DNA from: UBA7330 sp043554545 | GTDB lineage: Bacteria; Bacteroidota; Bacteroidia; Cytophagales; Cyclobacteriaceae | DNA: 64,000 nt | Direction of reading: 5' to 3' | Assembly (NCBI GenBank): GCA_043554545.1 | Contig: CP121337.1 | Location: 4,030,001 to 4,094,000, forward strand | In this document: in pieces, positions 7,321 to 15,413 of the stretch | Position numbering within the stretch: position 1 is the stretch's first letter | Layout of the letters: every line of letters begins with the position of its first letter | Notes under the pieces: model-generated | What the model saw: only the letters and a program-made list of their open reading frames with translations | Told to the model about the DNA's origin: nothing | The model's database searches: none | Made by a program: the position numbers and the translations under genes

Positions 7321-9366
7321 TTACAAAAACTTCAATGTGACCAATGTATAATCATCATCTAACTTATTTCCCGATAAAAATTTATTCAAATATTCAATTA
7401 CACCTTCTCTAAGACTGGTAGGTGAGCTTTTATCATTTTCAAGTAAAGCTCTTTTCAGTCCTTCCGAACCAAATTGTTCGGAATTTTTATTCCTTGCCTC
7501 AGTAATCCCATCTGTATATAAGAGCAGTATATCTCCTGAATGATATTTAATGTTATTTCCTTCAACGTAAGTATTGTATTCAGAGTTTCTCACAATGCCC
7601 AGTCCCAGACCTTCTGTCTTGAAATAACTCGCTTCATCCGTATCATGTTTATAAAATAAAGTTGGGCAATGGCCCGCTCGCACGAAGCTGATTTCTTTTT
7701 TATTGGTATTTATCTCAAAATAGGTTGCTGTGATAAAAGATGAAGGTTCTAAACAATCGCTTAGAGCAGAATTGGCACGGGTTATAAATTCGACTGCACC
7801 ATCCCTATTTTGAGCCAGACTGTGAAAAACGCCTTTCATCTGAGCCATATTAAAAGCAGCAGAAGTTCCTTTCCCGCTGACATCGGCAATGATTAACTTA
7901 TATAAACCCTTACCCATGTCTACCATGTCATAGTAATCCCCACCTACCTCATCTGCTGCAAAAGATATCGCATCTATTTCAAAACTTTTATTATTCGGAA
8001 TAGCTGACGGGAGTAAGCTCTTTTGTACATTTTTTGCGATTTTCAGTTGCTCCTTGTATCGTTCATTCTCTATTGCCTCAGAAATCAACCTAAAATTTTC
8101 CAGAGAGACACTGGCCTGAGAAACAAATGTGACAATGATATCGACCATCTCCCTGTTAAAAGCTTCAGCAACCTCTTGCAATAGTACCAGAGCGCCTTCC
8201 TGTCTCCCCTTTATCATGATTGGAACAGCTATAATTGATTTATATTCCAGATGTCTAACCTCTCCAGCGACCTTCCCTGAAGAAAAATTTCCAGCAAACT
8301 GATTGCTTAGTACTGACTTTAAGTAATCTGACTTTACCGCTTTTTTTATCTCATGGACCTTATCTTCAGATATAGACCTTGTAGTTATGTTAGGTGCAGG
8401 CCGCTCCATCTCTATCCAGGCAGCATCTGCAAAAACGGCACTCATTGAACTATCAAGTAATACATCATAGGTCTGTTCAATACTTTGCCCACTGGGTATT
8501 GCCTGGCTTAGTTTTTGAAAATCTATTGCTTCCTTCAATTTTCTTTCAAAAACAGAAGATGTAGGTAAATTAAACAGCGTAACTAAAATAGCTATCACTG
8601 CATATAACAGTATAAAAACCAGTATCGCCACGATAAACACCCGATCAAGAAGATCTATAGTCAAAGAATCAGTAGAAGAGAAGGTGATCATCAGCAACAT
8701 GAAATGATACACATAGACACCTGAAAGCAGAATGAATAATATACTCTTCCACTTTTGTTTAAAATTCAGGTAGGCAATCCATTTAAGATTAAATGATAGG
8801 ACTAGGGCAAAGCCTAATAAAAAAATCAAGAAGATGTTGAAATTGGTAGTCATCAACTTATTATCAAGTAAGTCGAAAGGAAGGCTTACCAATAACGCAT
8901 ATTCAAAGAAGTTCCAAAGTTGAATCAAAGACTTTGACTTCTGGTAGAGTATCAATCGCTTCCATACCACAAATGTTGAGACAAGAAAAACGATCACCAG
9001 TCCCCCAACAATGTGATATAGTACGTTGATGGTGATTTCACTTTGAATGATCGCGCTGTTCCGAAACACATTCAAAAAAAGACGAATCAGTAGGGATACG
9101 ATCGTGGTGATCAACCCTGTAATGAATACTCGCCAAAGCAAGTCAATAAAATTGATGCTTTCCGCTTTCGAAATAATAAAGCGGTAATAAAGCAAAATAG
9201 AAACGATGAAAGTCGTTAAAAATAATTGAGGCACCAGGTGACTCATGGAGACATTCATGTCATATCGATCCACGAGCAAGCCGTAGATATCAAAAAACAT
9301 AAACAATAGCCATGAAAGAATGGCTCCTAATATGCTAAGCCTGGTTTTTAATTTCATGGAGAGCAT
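7321..9366 (-). CDS. Membrane PP2C-type serine phosphatase with GAF domain (RsbU/SpoIIE-like)
   Basis: A 681-residue sensor phosphatase. Residues 1-270 hold about eight membrane spans. Residues 285-430 look like a GAF domain with SIIAVPIMIKGRQEGALVLL. A short linker helix (NERYKEQLKIAKNVQKSLLP) leads into a SpoIIE-type PP2C domain at about 440-681. The metal-binding motifs VGGDYYD, ADVSGKG, LLYTDGITEARN and LDDDYTLVTL are all present, so it should be active. The likely substrate is the phospho-STAS protein encoded immediately downstream. The membrane domain is the probable signal input. It heads an apparent six-gene transcription unit ending with moxR. Confidence 0.88.
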   Translation of the reverse strand: MLSMKLKTRLSILGAILSWLLFMFFDIYGLLVDRYDMNVSMSHLVPQLFLTTFIVSILLYYRFIISKAESINFIDLLWRVFITGLITTIVSLLIRLFLNVFRNSAIIQSEITINVLYHIVGGLVIVFLVSTFVVWKRLILYQKSKSLIQLWNFFEYALLVSLPFDLLDNKLMTTNFNIFLIFLLGFALVLSFNLKWIAYLNFKQKWKSILFILLSGVYVYHFMLLMITFSSTDSLTIDLLDRVFIVAILVFILLYAVIAILVTLFNLPTSSVFERKLKEAIDFQKLSQAIPSGQSIEQTYDVLLDSSMSAVFADAAWIEMERPAPNITTRSISEDKVHEIKKAVKSDYLKSVLSNQFAGNFSSGKVAGEVRHLEYKSIIAVPIMIKGRQEGALVLLQEVAEAFNREMVDIIVTFVSQASVSLENFRLISEAIENERYKEQLKIAKNVQKSLLPSAIPNNKSFEIDAISFAADEVGGDYYDMVDMGKGLYKLIIADVSGKGTSAAFNMAQMKGVFHSLAQNRDGAVEFITRANSALSDCLEPSSFITATYFEINTNKKEISFVRAGHCPTLFYKHDTDEASYFKTEGLGLGIVRNSEYNTYVEGNNIKYHSGDILLLYTDGITEARNKNSEQFGSEGLKRALLENDKSSPTSLREGVIEYLNKFLSGNKLDDDYTLVTLKFL

Positions 9367-9438
9367 GCGTGTTACAAAAATACAGGGGGAGTGCTAATAA
9401 AAAAAGTGTGCAAATTCAGTTGCCCATGAAAGTAATTT

Positions 9439-10929
9439 TTATCGCTCGCCTTTGCTATACCTTCTGCTATAATTTGGAGCTTCTCTGGTAATTGTAATAT
9501 CATGTGGGTGACTTTCTGCTACTCCTGCTGCTGAAATTTTAACAAACCTAGCCTTCTGTAGATCCGTGATTGTGCCAGCACCGCAATACCCCATTCCTGC
9601 CCTAAGCCCTCCAATTAACTGGTAAAGCACTTCTGAAACCAGCCCTTTATACGGCACTCTGCCCACGATACCTTCAGGCACCAGTTTCTTGATATCATCT
9701 TCAGCATCCTGAAAATAACGATCCTTTGATCCATCTTCCATAGCTTCTAATGATCCCATGCCCCGATAAGTTTTGAACTTTCTGCCTTCATAAATGATCA
9801 TTTCTCCGGGTGCTTCTTCTGTACCAGCAAGCAAAGACCCAATCATCACACTACTGGCCCCGGCAGCCAATGCTTTTACCACATCACCGGAAAAGCGAAT
9901 CCCTCCATCAGCTATGACTGGAACACCTTTCTTATTTGCAGCTTTGGCGGATTCGAATACAGCAGAAAGCTGCGGAACACCTACTCCAGCTACGACTCGT
10001 GTTGTGCAAATACTTCCAGGTCCAACACCTACTTTTATCGCATCTGCCCCCGCCTCAATCAATGCTTTTGCTGCTTCTTCCGTAGCAATATTTCCAACAA
10101 TCAAATCCAGGTCTGGATAGTTTTTCTTTATCATTTTTGCTGCTTCAATGACACCTTTTGAATGGCCATGTGCAGTGTCCAGACTAATGAGATCAACTCC
10201 TGCCTGAACCAATGATGCAATTCTTTCAATCATATCAGGGGTAACACCAATGGCAGCGCCTACCCGAAGTCTGCCATACTCATCCTTACAAGCAAAGGGC
10301 CTGTCTCTATTCTTCAAAATATCTTTGTAGGTAATGAGTCCTGTTAGTTTCCCGTTCTTATCTACAATAGGCAGCTTTTCTATCTTATGTTCTTGCAATA
10401 TTTGCTCAGCTTCCTTCAATCCAACCTCAGCCTCAGCAGTGATTAAATTATCTTTCGTCATGATCTGCCTGATCGGCGTAGTCATGTTTTTCTGAAATCT
10501 GAGATCCCTATTGGTGATGATACCAATCAACTTCTTTTCCTCGTCAATAACAGGTATCCCGCCAATCTTATTTTCCTGCATGATCTTTTCTGCATCTCCC
10601 ACCACGCTGTTGCTAGGTAAGGTGATAGGATCAAGTATCATCCCACTCTGAGATCTTTTGACCTTTCGAACCTGATTAGCTTGACTTTCAATGGACATGT
10701 TTTTATGGATGAAACCAAGGCCACCCTCTAATGCCATTGATATCGCCAGCGCAGCTTCTGTAACGGTGTCCATCGCAGCTGATACCAGCGGAATGTTCAA
10801 ACTGATATTTCGACTTATTTTGGTTGATGTTTCTACTTCACGAGGAAGTACTTCCGAGTATCCGGGGAGAAGCAAGACGTCATCATAGGTGAGCGCCTCA
10901 AAGAGTAGTTTATCTGTTTTTGGATCCAT
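9439..10929 (-). CDS. guaB: Inosine-5'-monophosphate dehydrogenase
   Basis: Oxidises IMP to XMP with NAD+, the committed step of GMP synthesis. The 496-residue length is standard. A TIM barrel is interrupted by two CBS domains (about 95-210), the second ending LITYKDI. The catalytic loop GVGPGSICTTRVVAGVGVP carries the active-site cysteine near residue 305, and the flap ends near the C-terminus. The gene lies 72 bp upstream of the phosphatase gene and is probably a separate unit. Its start codon abuts a perfect 10-bp inverted repeat, described separately. Confidence 0.97.
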   Translation of the reverse strand: MDPKTDKLLFEALTYDDVLLLPGYSEVLPREVETSTKISRNISLNIPLVSAAMDTVTEAALAISMALEGGLGFIHKNMSIESQANQVRKVKRSQSGMILDPITLPSNSVVGDAEKIMQENKIGGIPVIDEEKKLIGIITNRDLRFQKNMTTPIRQIMTKDNLITAEAEVGLKEAEQILQEHKIEKLPIVDKNGKLTGLITYKDILKNRDRPFACKDEYGRLRVGAAIGVTPDMIERIASLVQAGVDLISLDTAHGHSKGVIEAAKMIKKNYPDLDLIVGNIATEEAAKALIEAGADAIKVGVGPGSICTTRVVAGVGVPQLSAVFESAKAANKKGVPVIADGGIRFSGDVVKALAAGASSVMIGSLLAGTEEAPGEMIIYEGRKFKTYRGMGSLEAMEDGSKDRYFQDAEDDIKKLVPEGIVGRVPYKGLVSEVLYQLIGGLRAGMGYCGAGTITDLQKARFVKISAAGVAESHPHDITITREAPNYSRRYSKGER

Positions 10930-10952
10930 GCAAATAATAACAATTATTTGCA
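10929..10952 (-). promoter_or_regulatory. 10-bp perfect inverted repeat abutting the guaB start codon
   Basis: TGCAAATAAT and ATTATTTGCA flank a 4-base loop, and the last base of the repeat is the A of the guaB ATG. In the mRNA this would form a hairpin immediately before the start. As DNA it is a symmetric operator-sized site just downstream of a TAnnTTTG element. I cannot tell which role applies. Confidence 0.6.
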
Positions 10953-10955
10953 GCG

Positions 10956-10963
10956 CAAAACTA
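10956..10963 (-). promoter_or_regulatory. guaB: Candidate -7 element of the guaB promoter
   Basis: TAGTTTTG on the minus strand matches TAnnTTTG. The -33 region 20 bp upstream has TTC instead of TTG, so the match is partial. It would place the transcript start inside or next to the inverted repeat, giving a very short leader. Confidence 0.45.
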
Positions 10964-11018
10964 CGATGTATATACTACATTCTGAAGCTTGTGTGAAAAA
11001 TAAATTTATGTTTGCGAA

Positions 11019-11621
11019 GTGAATGAATTTATCATAACTCTCTGGGAGCAGTTTCTTCAACTTAATGGACTAGAAGCAATAGCTGTAGTGTTTGGGTTAT
11101 TAAGTGTTTGGTTCTCCATGAAGGAAAACATTCTGGTATATCCAACTGGTATTATCAGTGTAGTAATTTACATCTATATCACGTTTAATTATAAGCTCTA
11201 TGCAGATACCGGAATCAACTTCTACTACTTGATAGCCAGTATTTATGGATGGTACTTCTGGACCAACACCAGGGGAGGCCGTTCACAAATAAGAATATCT
11301 ACTCTGAAAAGAAATGAATGGTTTTTAACCTTGGGGCTTGGTATTGTCTCATTTATAATCATTCGATTTGGTCTCGATTATACAGATAGCGATGTTCCCA
11401 CCTGGGATTCTATTACTACTACCACTGCGATCGTCGGCATGTGGTTGATGGCCAGAAAGAAACTAGAAAACTGGATAGCCTGGGTAGTCACTGATCTCAT
11501 CGCCGTACCCTTATACTATTATAAAGAATTATACCTTACTAGTTTCCAATTCCTGGTCTTCACCATATTGGCTATCATGGGATATTTTGCCTGGAAAAAA
11601 ACATATGAGCATTATGATTAA
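11019..11621 (+). CDS. pnuC: PnuC-family vitamin transporter
   Basis: A 200-residue inner-membrane protein with about seven hydrophobic spans. The family pattern is visible: GLLSVWFSMKENILVYPTGI at 27-46 and NFYYLIASIYGWYFW at 66-80. PnuC proteins import unphosphorylated nicotinamide riboside, and relatives import thiamin (PnuT) or riboflavin, by facilitated diffusion coupled to intracellular phosphorylation. The start is GTG. The gene overlaps a NadR-like kinase, which fits trapping by phosphorylation. A TPP riboswitch and TonB receptor follow, so thiamin is an alternative substrate to nicotinamide riboside. Confidence 0.85.
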   Translation: MNEFIITLWEQFLQLNGLEAIAVVFGLLSVWFSMKENILVYPTGIISVVIYIYITFNYKLYADTGINFYYLIASIYGWYFWTNTRGGRSQIRISTLKRNEWFLTLGLGIVSFIIIRFGLDYTDSDVPTWDSITTTTAIVGMWLMARKKLENWIAWVVTDLIAVPLYYYKELYLTSFQFLVFTILAIMGYFAWKKTYEHYD

Positions 11622-12132
11622 GAAAATTGCCATCGTAGGGCCAGAGTCTACAGGAAAAAGTGAGCTTTCTGCACAACTAGCTCGCCACTATGATACAGAA
11701 TGGGTCCCCGAATATGCCAGATTTTACCTGGACAGGTTAGGGCGACCCTATGAACAACCGGATCTGCTTGAAATTGCACGGGGTCAGATGGAGTGGGAAA
11801 AAGATAAAATGGCAATGGCCAATGAATTCCTTATTTGTGACACCAACCTGATGGTAATTAAAATATGGAGCGACCATAAATACGGGAATACAGACCCCAA
11901 TATTGAAGAATTATTGAAGTCATCAAACTATGATTTTTATCTGTTATCAAACATTGACATCCCCTGGAGGGATGACCCTCAAAGAGAACACCCTGAGCTT
12001 AGAAAACATTTTCTAGGTGTCTATGAAACCTATCTCAAAGAAAATAATCTTCCCTACAAATTAGTTTCTGGCATTGAAGAAATGCGCACAGAAAATGCCC
12101 TTCAGGCAATAGCGGATTTTTTTGCTCAGTAA
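11614..12132 (+). CDS. NadR-like P-loop kinase (ribosylnicotinamide kinase type)
   Basis: A 172-residue AAA_28/NadR C-terminal-type kinase. The P-loop GPESTGKS lies at residues 9-16, followed by the family segment EYARFYLDRLGRPYEQPDL, and a C-terminal GIEEMRTENALQAI segment. It lacks the HTH and adenylyltransferase domains of enterobacterial NadR. It would phosphorylate the vitamin brought in by the overlapping PnuC. I chose ATG 11614, which overlaps the pnuC stop by 8 bp and puts MIKKIAIVGPES at the N-terminus. ATGs at 11587 and 11605 are alternatives. The substrate is nicotinamide riboside by homology, but thiamin is possible by context. Confidence 0.8.
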   Translation: MIKKIAIVGPESTGKSELSAQLARHYDTEWVPEYARFYLDRLGRPYEQPDLLEIARGQMEWEKDKMAMANEFLICDTNLMVIKIWSDHKYGNTDPNIEELLKSSNYDFYLLSNIDIPWRDDPQREHPELRKHFLGVYETYLKENNLPYKLVSGIEEMRTENALQAIADFFAQ

Positions 12133-12148
12133 TTATCTATTAGTTTTG

Positions 12149-12230
12149 CATTCTTTAGGGGTGCCTAATAGTTCAGGCTGAGATCATACCCAAATAACCT
12201 GATCCGGGTAATGCTGGCGTAGGGAGTATG
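12149..12230 (+). promoter_or_regulatory. TPP riboswitch (THI element)
   Basis: Conserved aptamer blocks occur in the right order: GGGGTGCC, CTGAGA (12178-12183), ACCC, ACCTGATCCGGGTAATGC (12197-12214) and GTAGGGA. The outer P1 stem pairs CATTCT (12149-12154) with AGTATG (12225-12230), with one mismatch. It binds thiamin pyrophosphate and should repress the downstream receptor when thiamin is plentiful. A TAnnTTTG element (TAGTTTTG, 12141-12148) directly precedes it and may be the -7 box, although no good -33 box is seen at standard spacing. Confidence 0.95.
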
Positions 12231-12243
12231 ATAACCAATTGAT

Positions 12244-12255
12244 GGGGAGTTCCCC
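12244..12255 (+). promoter_or_regulatory. Short GC hairpin between riboswitch and start codon
   Basis: GGGGA-GT-TCCCC lies 13 bases after the aptamer and 30 bases before the ATG. It has no T tract, so it is not a standard terminator. It may be part of the expression platform. Confidence 0.4.
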
Positions 12256-12285
12256 TCTTCTCACTTAATGGTTAAAAATTAAAAC

Positions 12286-14589
12286 ATGAAAATTTTAAAT
12301 GCGATTGCATTATCGTTAATGTTCAATGTGATGAGCGTACATGCTCAGACACCAATTAAAGGAAATGTCTCAGATATAGCATCTGGAGAAGCCATGATTG
12401 GCGCTACAATTACCCTCAAAGGATCATCAAATGGCACAATCAGCAACATGGAAGGTCATTTTGATATCCAGGCAAAGCCAAATGATACACTACTGATTAA
12501 TTATGTAGGTTACAAAGAACGGGAAGTGATCGTTGGAGAACAAAATTTCTTAAGAATTGAGTTGACGGCTGACTATGAGTTGGAAAGTCTGATAATACGT
12601 GGCGTTCGAGCCATGGAAAATGACCCTGTTGCTAAAACTACCCTCTCTCATCAGGAATTAGAAAAAGAATACCTTGGTCAACATCCAATTTTCATCCTGG
12701 ACAAAAAAACACCCGGCATCTATTCTTATTCTGAATCAGGTACTTCCATTGGAAATTATGGGAGCATACGGATGAGAGGCATAGGCCAGGAAAGGATCAA
12801 TTTTACTTTAAATGGGATACCACTTAATGATATGATCGATCATGGTGTATTCTTCTCTAATTTCTCAGACATATCAAACAATTTTGAGTCCATTCAGGTA
12901 CAACGCGGAATAGGCACTTCCTCCAATGGCGTCTCCAGCTATGGCGGTTCCATCAATTTTGAATCTATAAACCTGAAAAAGAATTCGGCCGGAAGTCAGG
13001 TGGAATTAGGTGCTGGCTCATTCAATACCTTTCGAGCTAATTACAATGTGAATACTGGTATTTCAGAAAAAGGTTTTGGATTTTATTCGAGCTTTGGAAG
13101 ATTATGGAGCGATGGATATAAAGATTATACAGAATCTGATGCCTACTCCTTTTTCCTTACCGGGGGCTACTATGGTAAAAGAGACATGTTGAGGCTCACC
13201 GCCTTTTCTTCAAGGTCACAAAATGGCCTGGGCTATTATGTTGTTGAAAAGTCCATCATAGAGCAGGATCCAACTTTCAATCCATTAATAGAAGACGACA
13301 ATGATGATTTCTCTCAATACCTGGTACAACTGCAGCACAGCCATGAGTTTAATGAATTATTAAATATCAGTTCATCTATCTACTATGGAGGTGCTGGTGG
13401 CGACTATGCAGAAGGCACGCCCGACGTTGATAGTATCTATGTCGAGAACTATTTCTCTAACTACTATACTTCCTTCTTCCAGATCAACTATCCACTCAAG
13501 AATGATCATTACGGTGTCACCTCAAATCTTTTCCTTGACGGCGAAAAGCTCAACTTATCCATGGGGATTCATGCTTACACTTTCCACAGAGAAAACAGAG
13601 AATCTATTTTACCACACGATTCCAACCCCTATTATCGGGAAAATTCTCTAAAGAATGAATTGAGTGCATTTGGTAAGTTGGATTACCAACTGGGGGATTT
13701 TAAAATATTTGGTGATATTCAATTCAGAACCATGACTTTAAAGATTGAGCCAGACTACAATTATATCGGAACAGCTGATGAAGGAACCATATCCAAGTCC
13801 TGGTCCTTTTTAAATCCCAAAATAGGTATAAGTTATATTCCAGCTAACAACCAAAGAGCATATGTCTCTTACGGAATAAATGGTCGTGAACCAACAAAAG
13901 TAGATCTATTTGGTGGTTTCCAGCTGAATGCATCCAACATTGATATTGTTAGACAAGAAACTGGATTTGAACCGGAGTATGTGCAAGATTTTGAAGGTGG
14001 ATATCAAATAAATCTTCAAAATTTCTCACTGGATGCCAACCTGTTTTATATGAACTTTAAAAATGAAATCGCACCAATTGGTGAAATAGTAGCATTTGGC
14101 GTTCAGAAGAGACAGAACATCCCTAACAGTACTCGCAGTGGTGTTGAGCTAAGCTGGAGCTGGGCTCCTTTTAGTCACGTCAATTTCCATGGAAATGCAG
14201 CCTATCTAAAAACTGCCATAGAGACCGTTAATATAGCCGGGGATAATCAATATTCAGCACGTCAGCACATCTTAAGTCCCGAATGGATAATAAATGGAAA
14301 TGTAACTTTCCAACTCAATGAAGATCTTTCTTTCACGGTAAGTCAGCATTACATGTCTGAACAATTCATGGAGCTCACCAATGATCCTACATTAAAAGTG
14401 CCTGATTGGTCGACTTTCGATGTAAATTTTCAGTGGAGAATATCAGATAATGTCTCTTCAACTGTTATGGTAAATAACATTTTTGATAGGCAGTATTACT
14501 CGTATGGAGCTCCTGACTTTAATGGAAATCCAGCCTTTCTGATTCAGCCTCCACGAAATATATTTTTAACTACACGGATAAGATTTTAA
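12286..14589 (+). CDS. TonB-dependent outer-membrane receptor, probably for thiamin or a precursor
   Basis: A 767-residue receptor. A signal peptide (1-20, ending VHAQ) is followed by a CarboxypepD-like beta-sandwich (about 22-100). The plug begins around 115 (DNKxPGIYSYSESG region, then RMRGIGQERINFTLNGIPL). A 22-strand barrel ends in the aromatic FLTTRIRF. It uses TonB energy to import a scarce ligand across the outer membrane. The TPP riboswitch 55 bp upstream is strong evidence that the ligand is thiamin-related; such receptors have been called OMR1. It converges on the DUF4136 lipoprotein gene with 10 bp between stops. Confidence 0.88.
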   Translation: MKILNAIALSLMFNVMSVHAQTPIKGNVSDIASGEAMIGATITLKGSSNGTISNMEGHFDIQAKPNDTLLINYVGYKEREVIVGEQNFLRIELTADYELESLIIRGVRAMENDPVAKTTLSHQELEKEYLGQHPIFILDKKTPGIYSYSESGTSIGNYGSIRMRGIGQERINFTLNGIPLNDMIDHGVFFSNFSDISNNFESIQVQRGIGTSSNGVSSYGGSINFESINLKKNSAGSQVELGAGSFNTFRANYNVNTGISEKGFGFYSSFGRLWSDGYKDYTESDAYSFFLTGGYYGKRDMLRLTAFSSRSQNGLGYYVVEKSIIEQDPTFNPLIEDDNDDFSQYLVQLQHSHEFNELLNISSSIYYGGAGGDYAEGTPDVDSIYVENYFSNYYTSFFQINYPLKNDHYGVTSNLFLDGEKLNLSMGIHAYTFHRENRESILPHDSNPYYRENSLKNELSAFGKLDYQLGDFKIFGDIQFRTMTLKIEPDYNYIGTADEGTISKSWSFLNPKIGISYIPANNQRAYVSYGINGREPTKVDLFGGFQLNASNIDIVRQETGFEPEYVQDFEGGYQINLQNFSLDANLFYMNFKNEIAPIGEIVAFGVQKRQNIPNSTRSGVELSWSWAPFSHVNFHGNAAYLKTAIETVNIAGDNQYSARQHILSPEWIINGNVTFQLNEDLSFTVSQHYMSEQFMELTNDPTLKVPDWSTFDVNFQWRISDNVSSTVMVNNIFDRQYYSYGAPDFNGNPAFLIQPPRNIFLTTRIRF

Positions 14590-14599
14590 CGAGTTGATA

Positions 14600-15175
14600 T
14601 CACATTCTTTCGTTGTAAGCAATTAATTTATATCTATTAAGTATAGACCTTACTGCGTACTTGATGTCTTTACTGAAGAAGTTAGCGTTGTCAAACAAGC
14701 CACTGGCATACCCTTGCCAGATTACACTGTGGCTTTTACTATCGACAAAGTCAATTAAGAGCGTTCCTTCACGTAACTCATAACTGACTTTGTTGTAGTC
14801 AGCCTCATCAATTTTAGCAAGCTCACCTTCATATTCAGCGATGAGGCTATATTTTTCATCCCAGAATTCCAAGTCCATTTGATCAAATCCACGAAATTTG
14901 AGATCATCACCAAATACGGTGTAGATGATCAACATAGATGGCTCTTTACTGGTGAATTCATATCCTTGAGATTCCAATCTTCTTTTAATCTCATCCCGGA
15001 TCATTGAATCACTTAGACCATTGTAACCAACCGTATCGCTGGTTGTCATAAAATCAAAGCTTTTATATTTTCTGAATTTACCCCGATAGCTATAATCGGA
15101 CTCAACAACGTAATCACGTTCAGCAAGACATCCGAATAATATTATTGGGATGATAAGCAGTAAAAATTTCTTCAT
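14600..15175 (-). CDS. DUF4136 lipoprotein
   Basis: A 191-residue lipoprotein with signal MKKFLLLIIPIILFGC and lipobox LFGC, so it is acylated at C16. The rest fits DUF4136: a YKSFDFMTT strand, then DSMIRDEIKRRLESQGY, a pattern like EPSMLIIYTVF, and the closing GTLLIDFVDSKSHSVIWQGYASG. The family has no assigned biochemical function and is common on Bacteroidota envelopes. It is monocistronic, with about 240 bp upstream to the vWA gene terminator. Confidence 0.75.
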   Translation of the reverse strand: MKKFLLLIIPIILFGCLAERDYVVESDYSYRGKFRKYKSFDFMTTSDTVGYNGLSDSMIRDEIKRRLESQGYEFTSKEPSMLIIYTVFGDDLKFRGFDQMDLEFWDEKYSLIAEYEGELAKIDEADYNKVSYELREGTLLIDFVDSKSHSVIWQGYASGLFDNANFFSKDIKYAVRSILNRYKLIAYNERM

Positions 15176-15378
15176 ATTATCTATGTTTTCAATACATTTA
15201 ACAATTAGTGACTCCTATGACAATATATGCAACTTAATAATCATTTCATTGAAATTATATAAATAATAAATTAAAATGGCATGAAATTGACAAAATTTTA
15301 AAGGCTTAAAAAAGTATTCAAATAACCATGTTCTAGCTTTTTTGTTTTATGCAGATTAAATTATTTTTTGAGTACTGT

Positions 15379-15408
15379 AAAAAGCCGTACCAAAATGATG
15401 ATACGGCT
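15379..15408 (-). terminator. Rho-independent terminator after the vWA gene
   Basis: On the minus strand AGCCGTA and TACGGCT pair across a 12-base loop and run into TTTTT. It begins six bases past the vWA stop codon. Confidence 0.75.
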
Positions 15409-15413
15409 CCTAT

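Noticed and set aside
10989..11014. Promoter of pnuC (TTG ... TATGTTTG)
   Set aside because: The -7 box matches, but the spacing to TTG is only 15 bp and the start would fall at the GTG codon. Too weak to list, although a leaderless transcript is possible.
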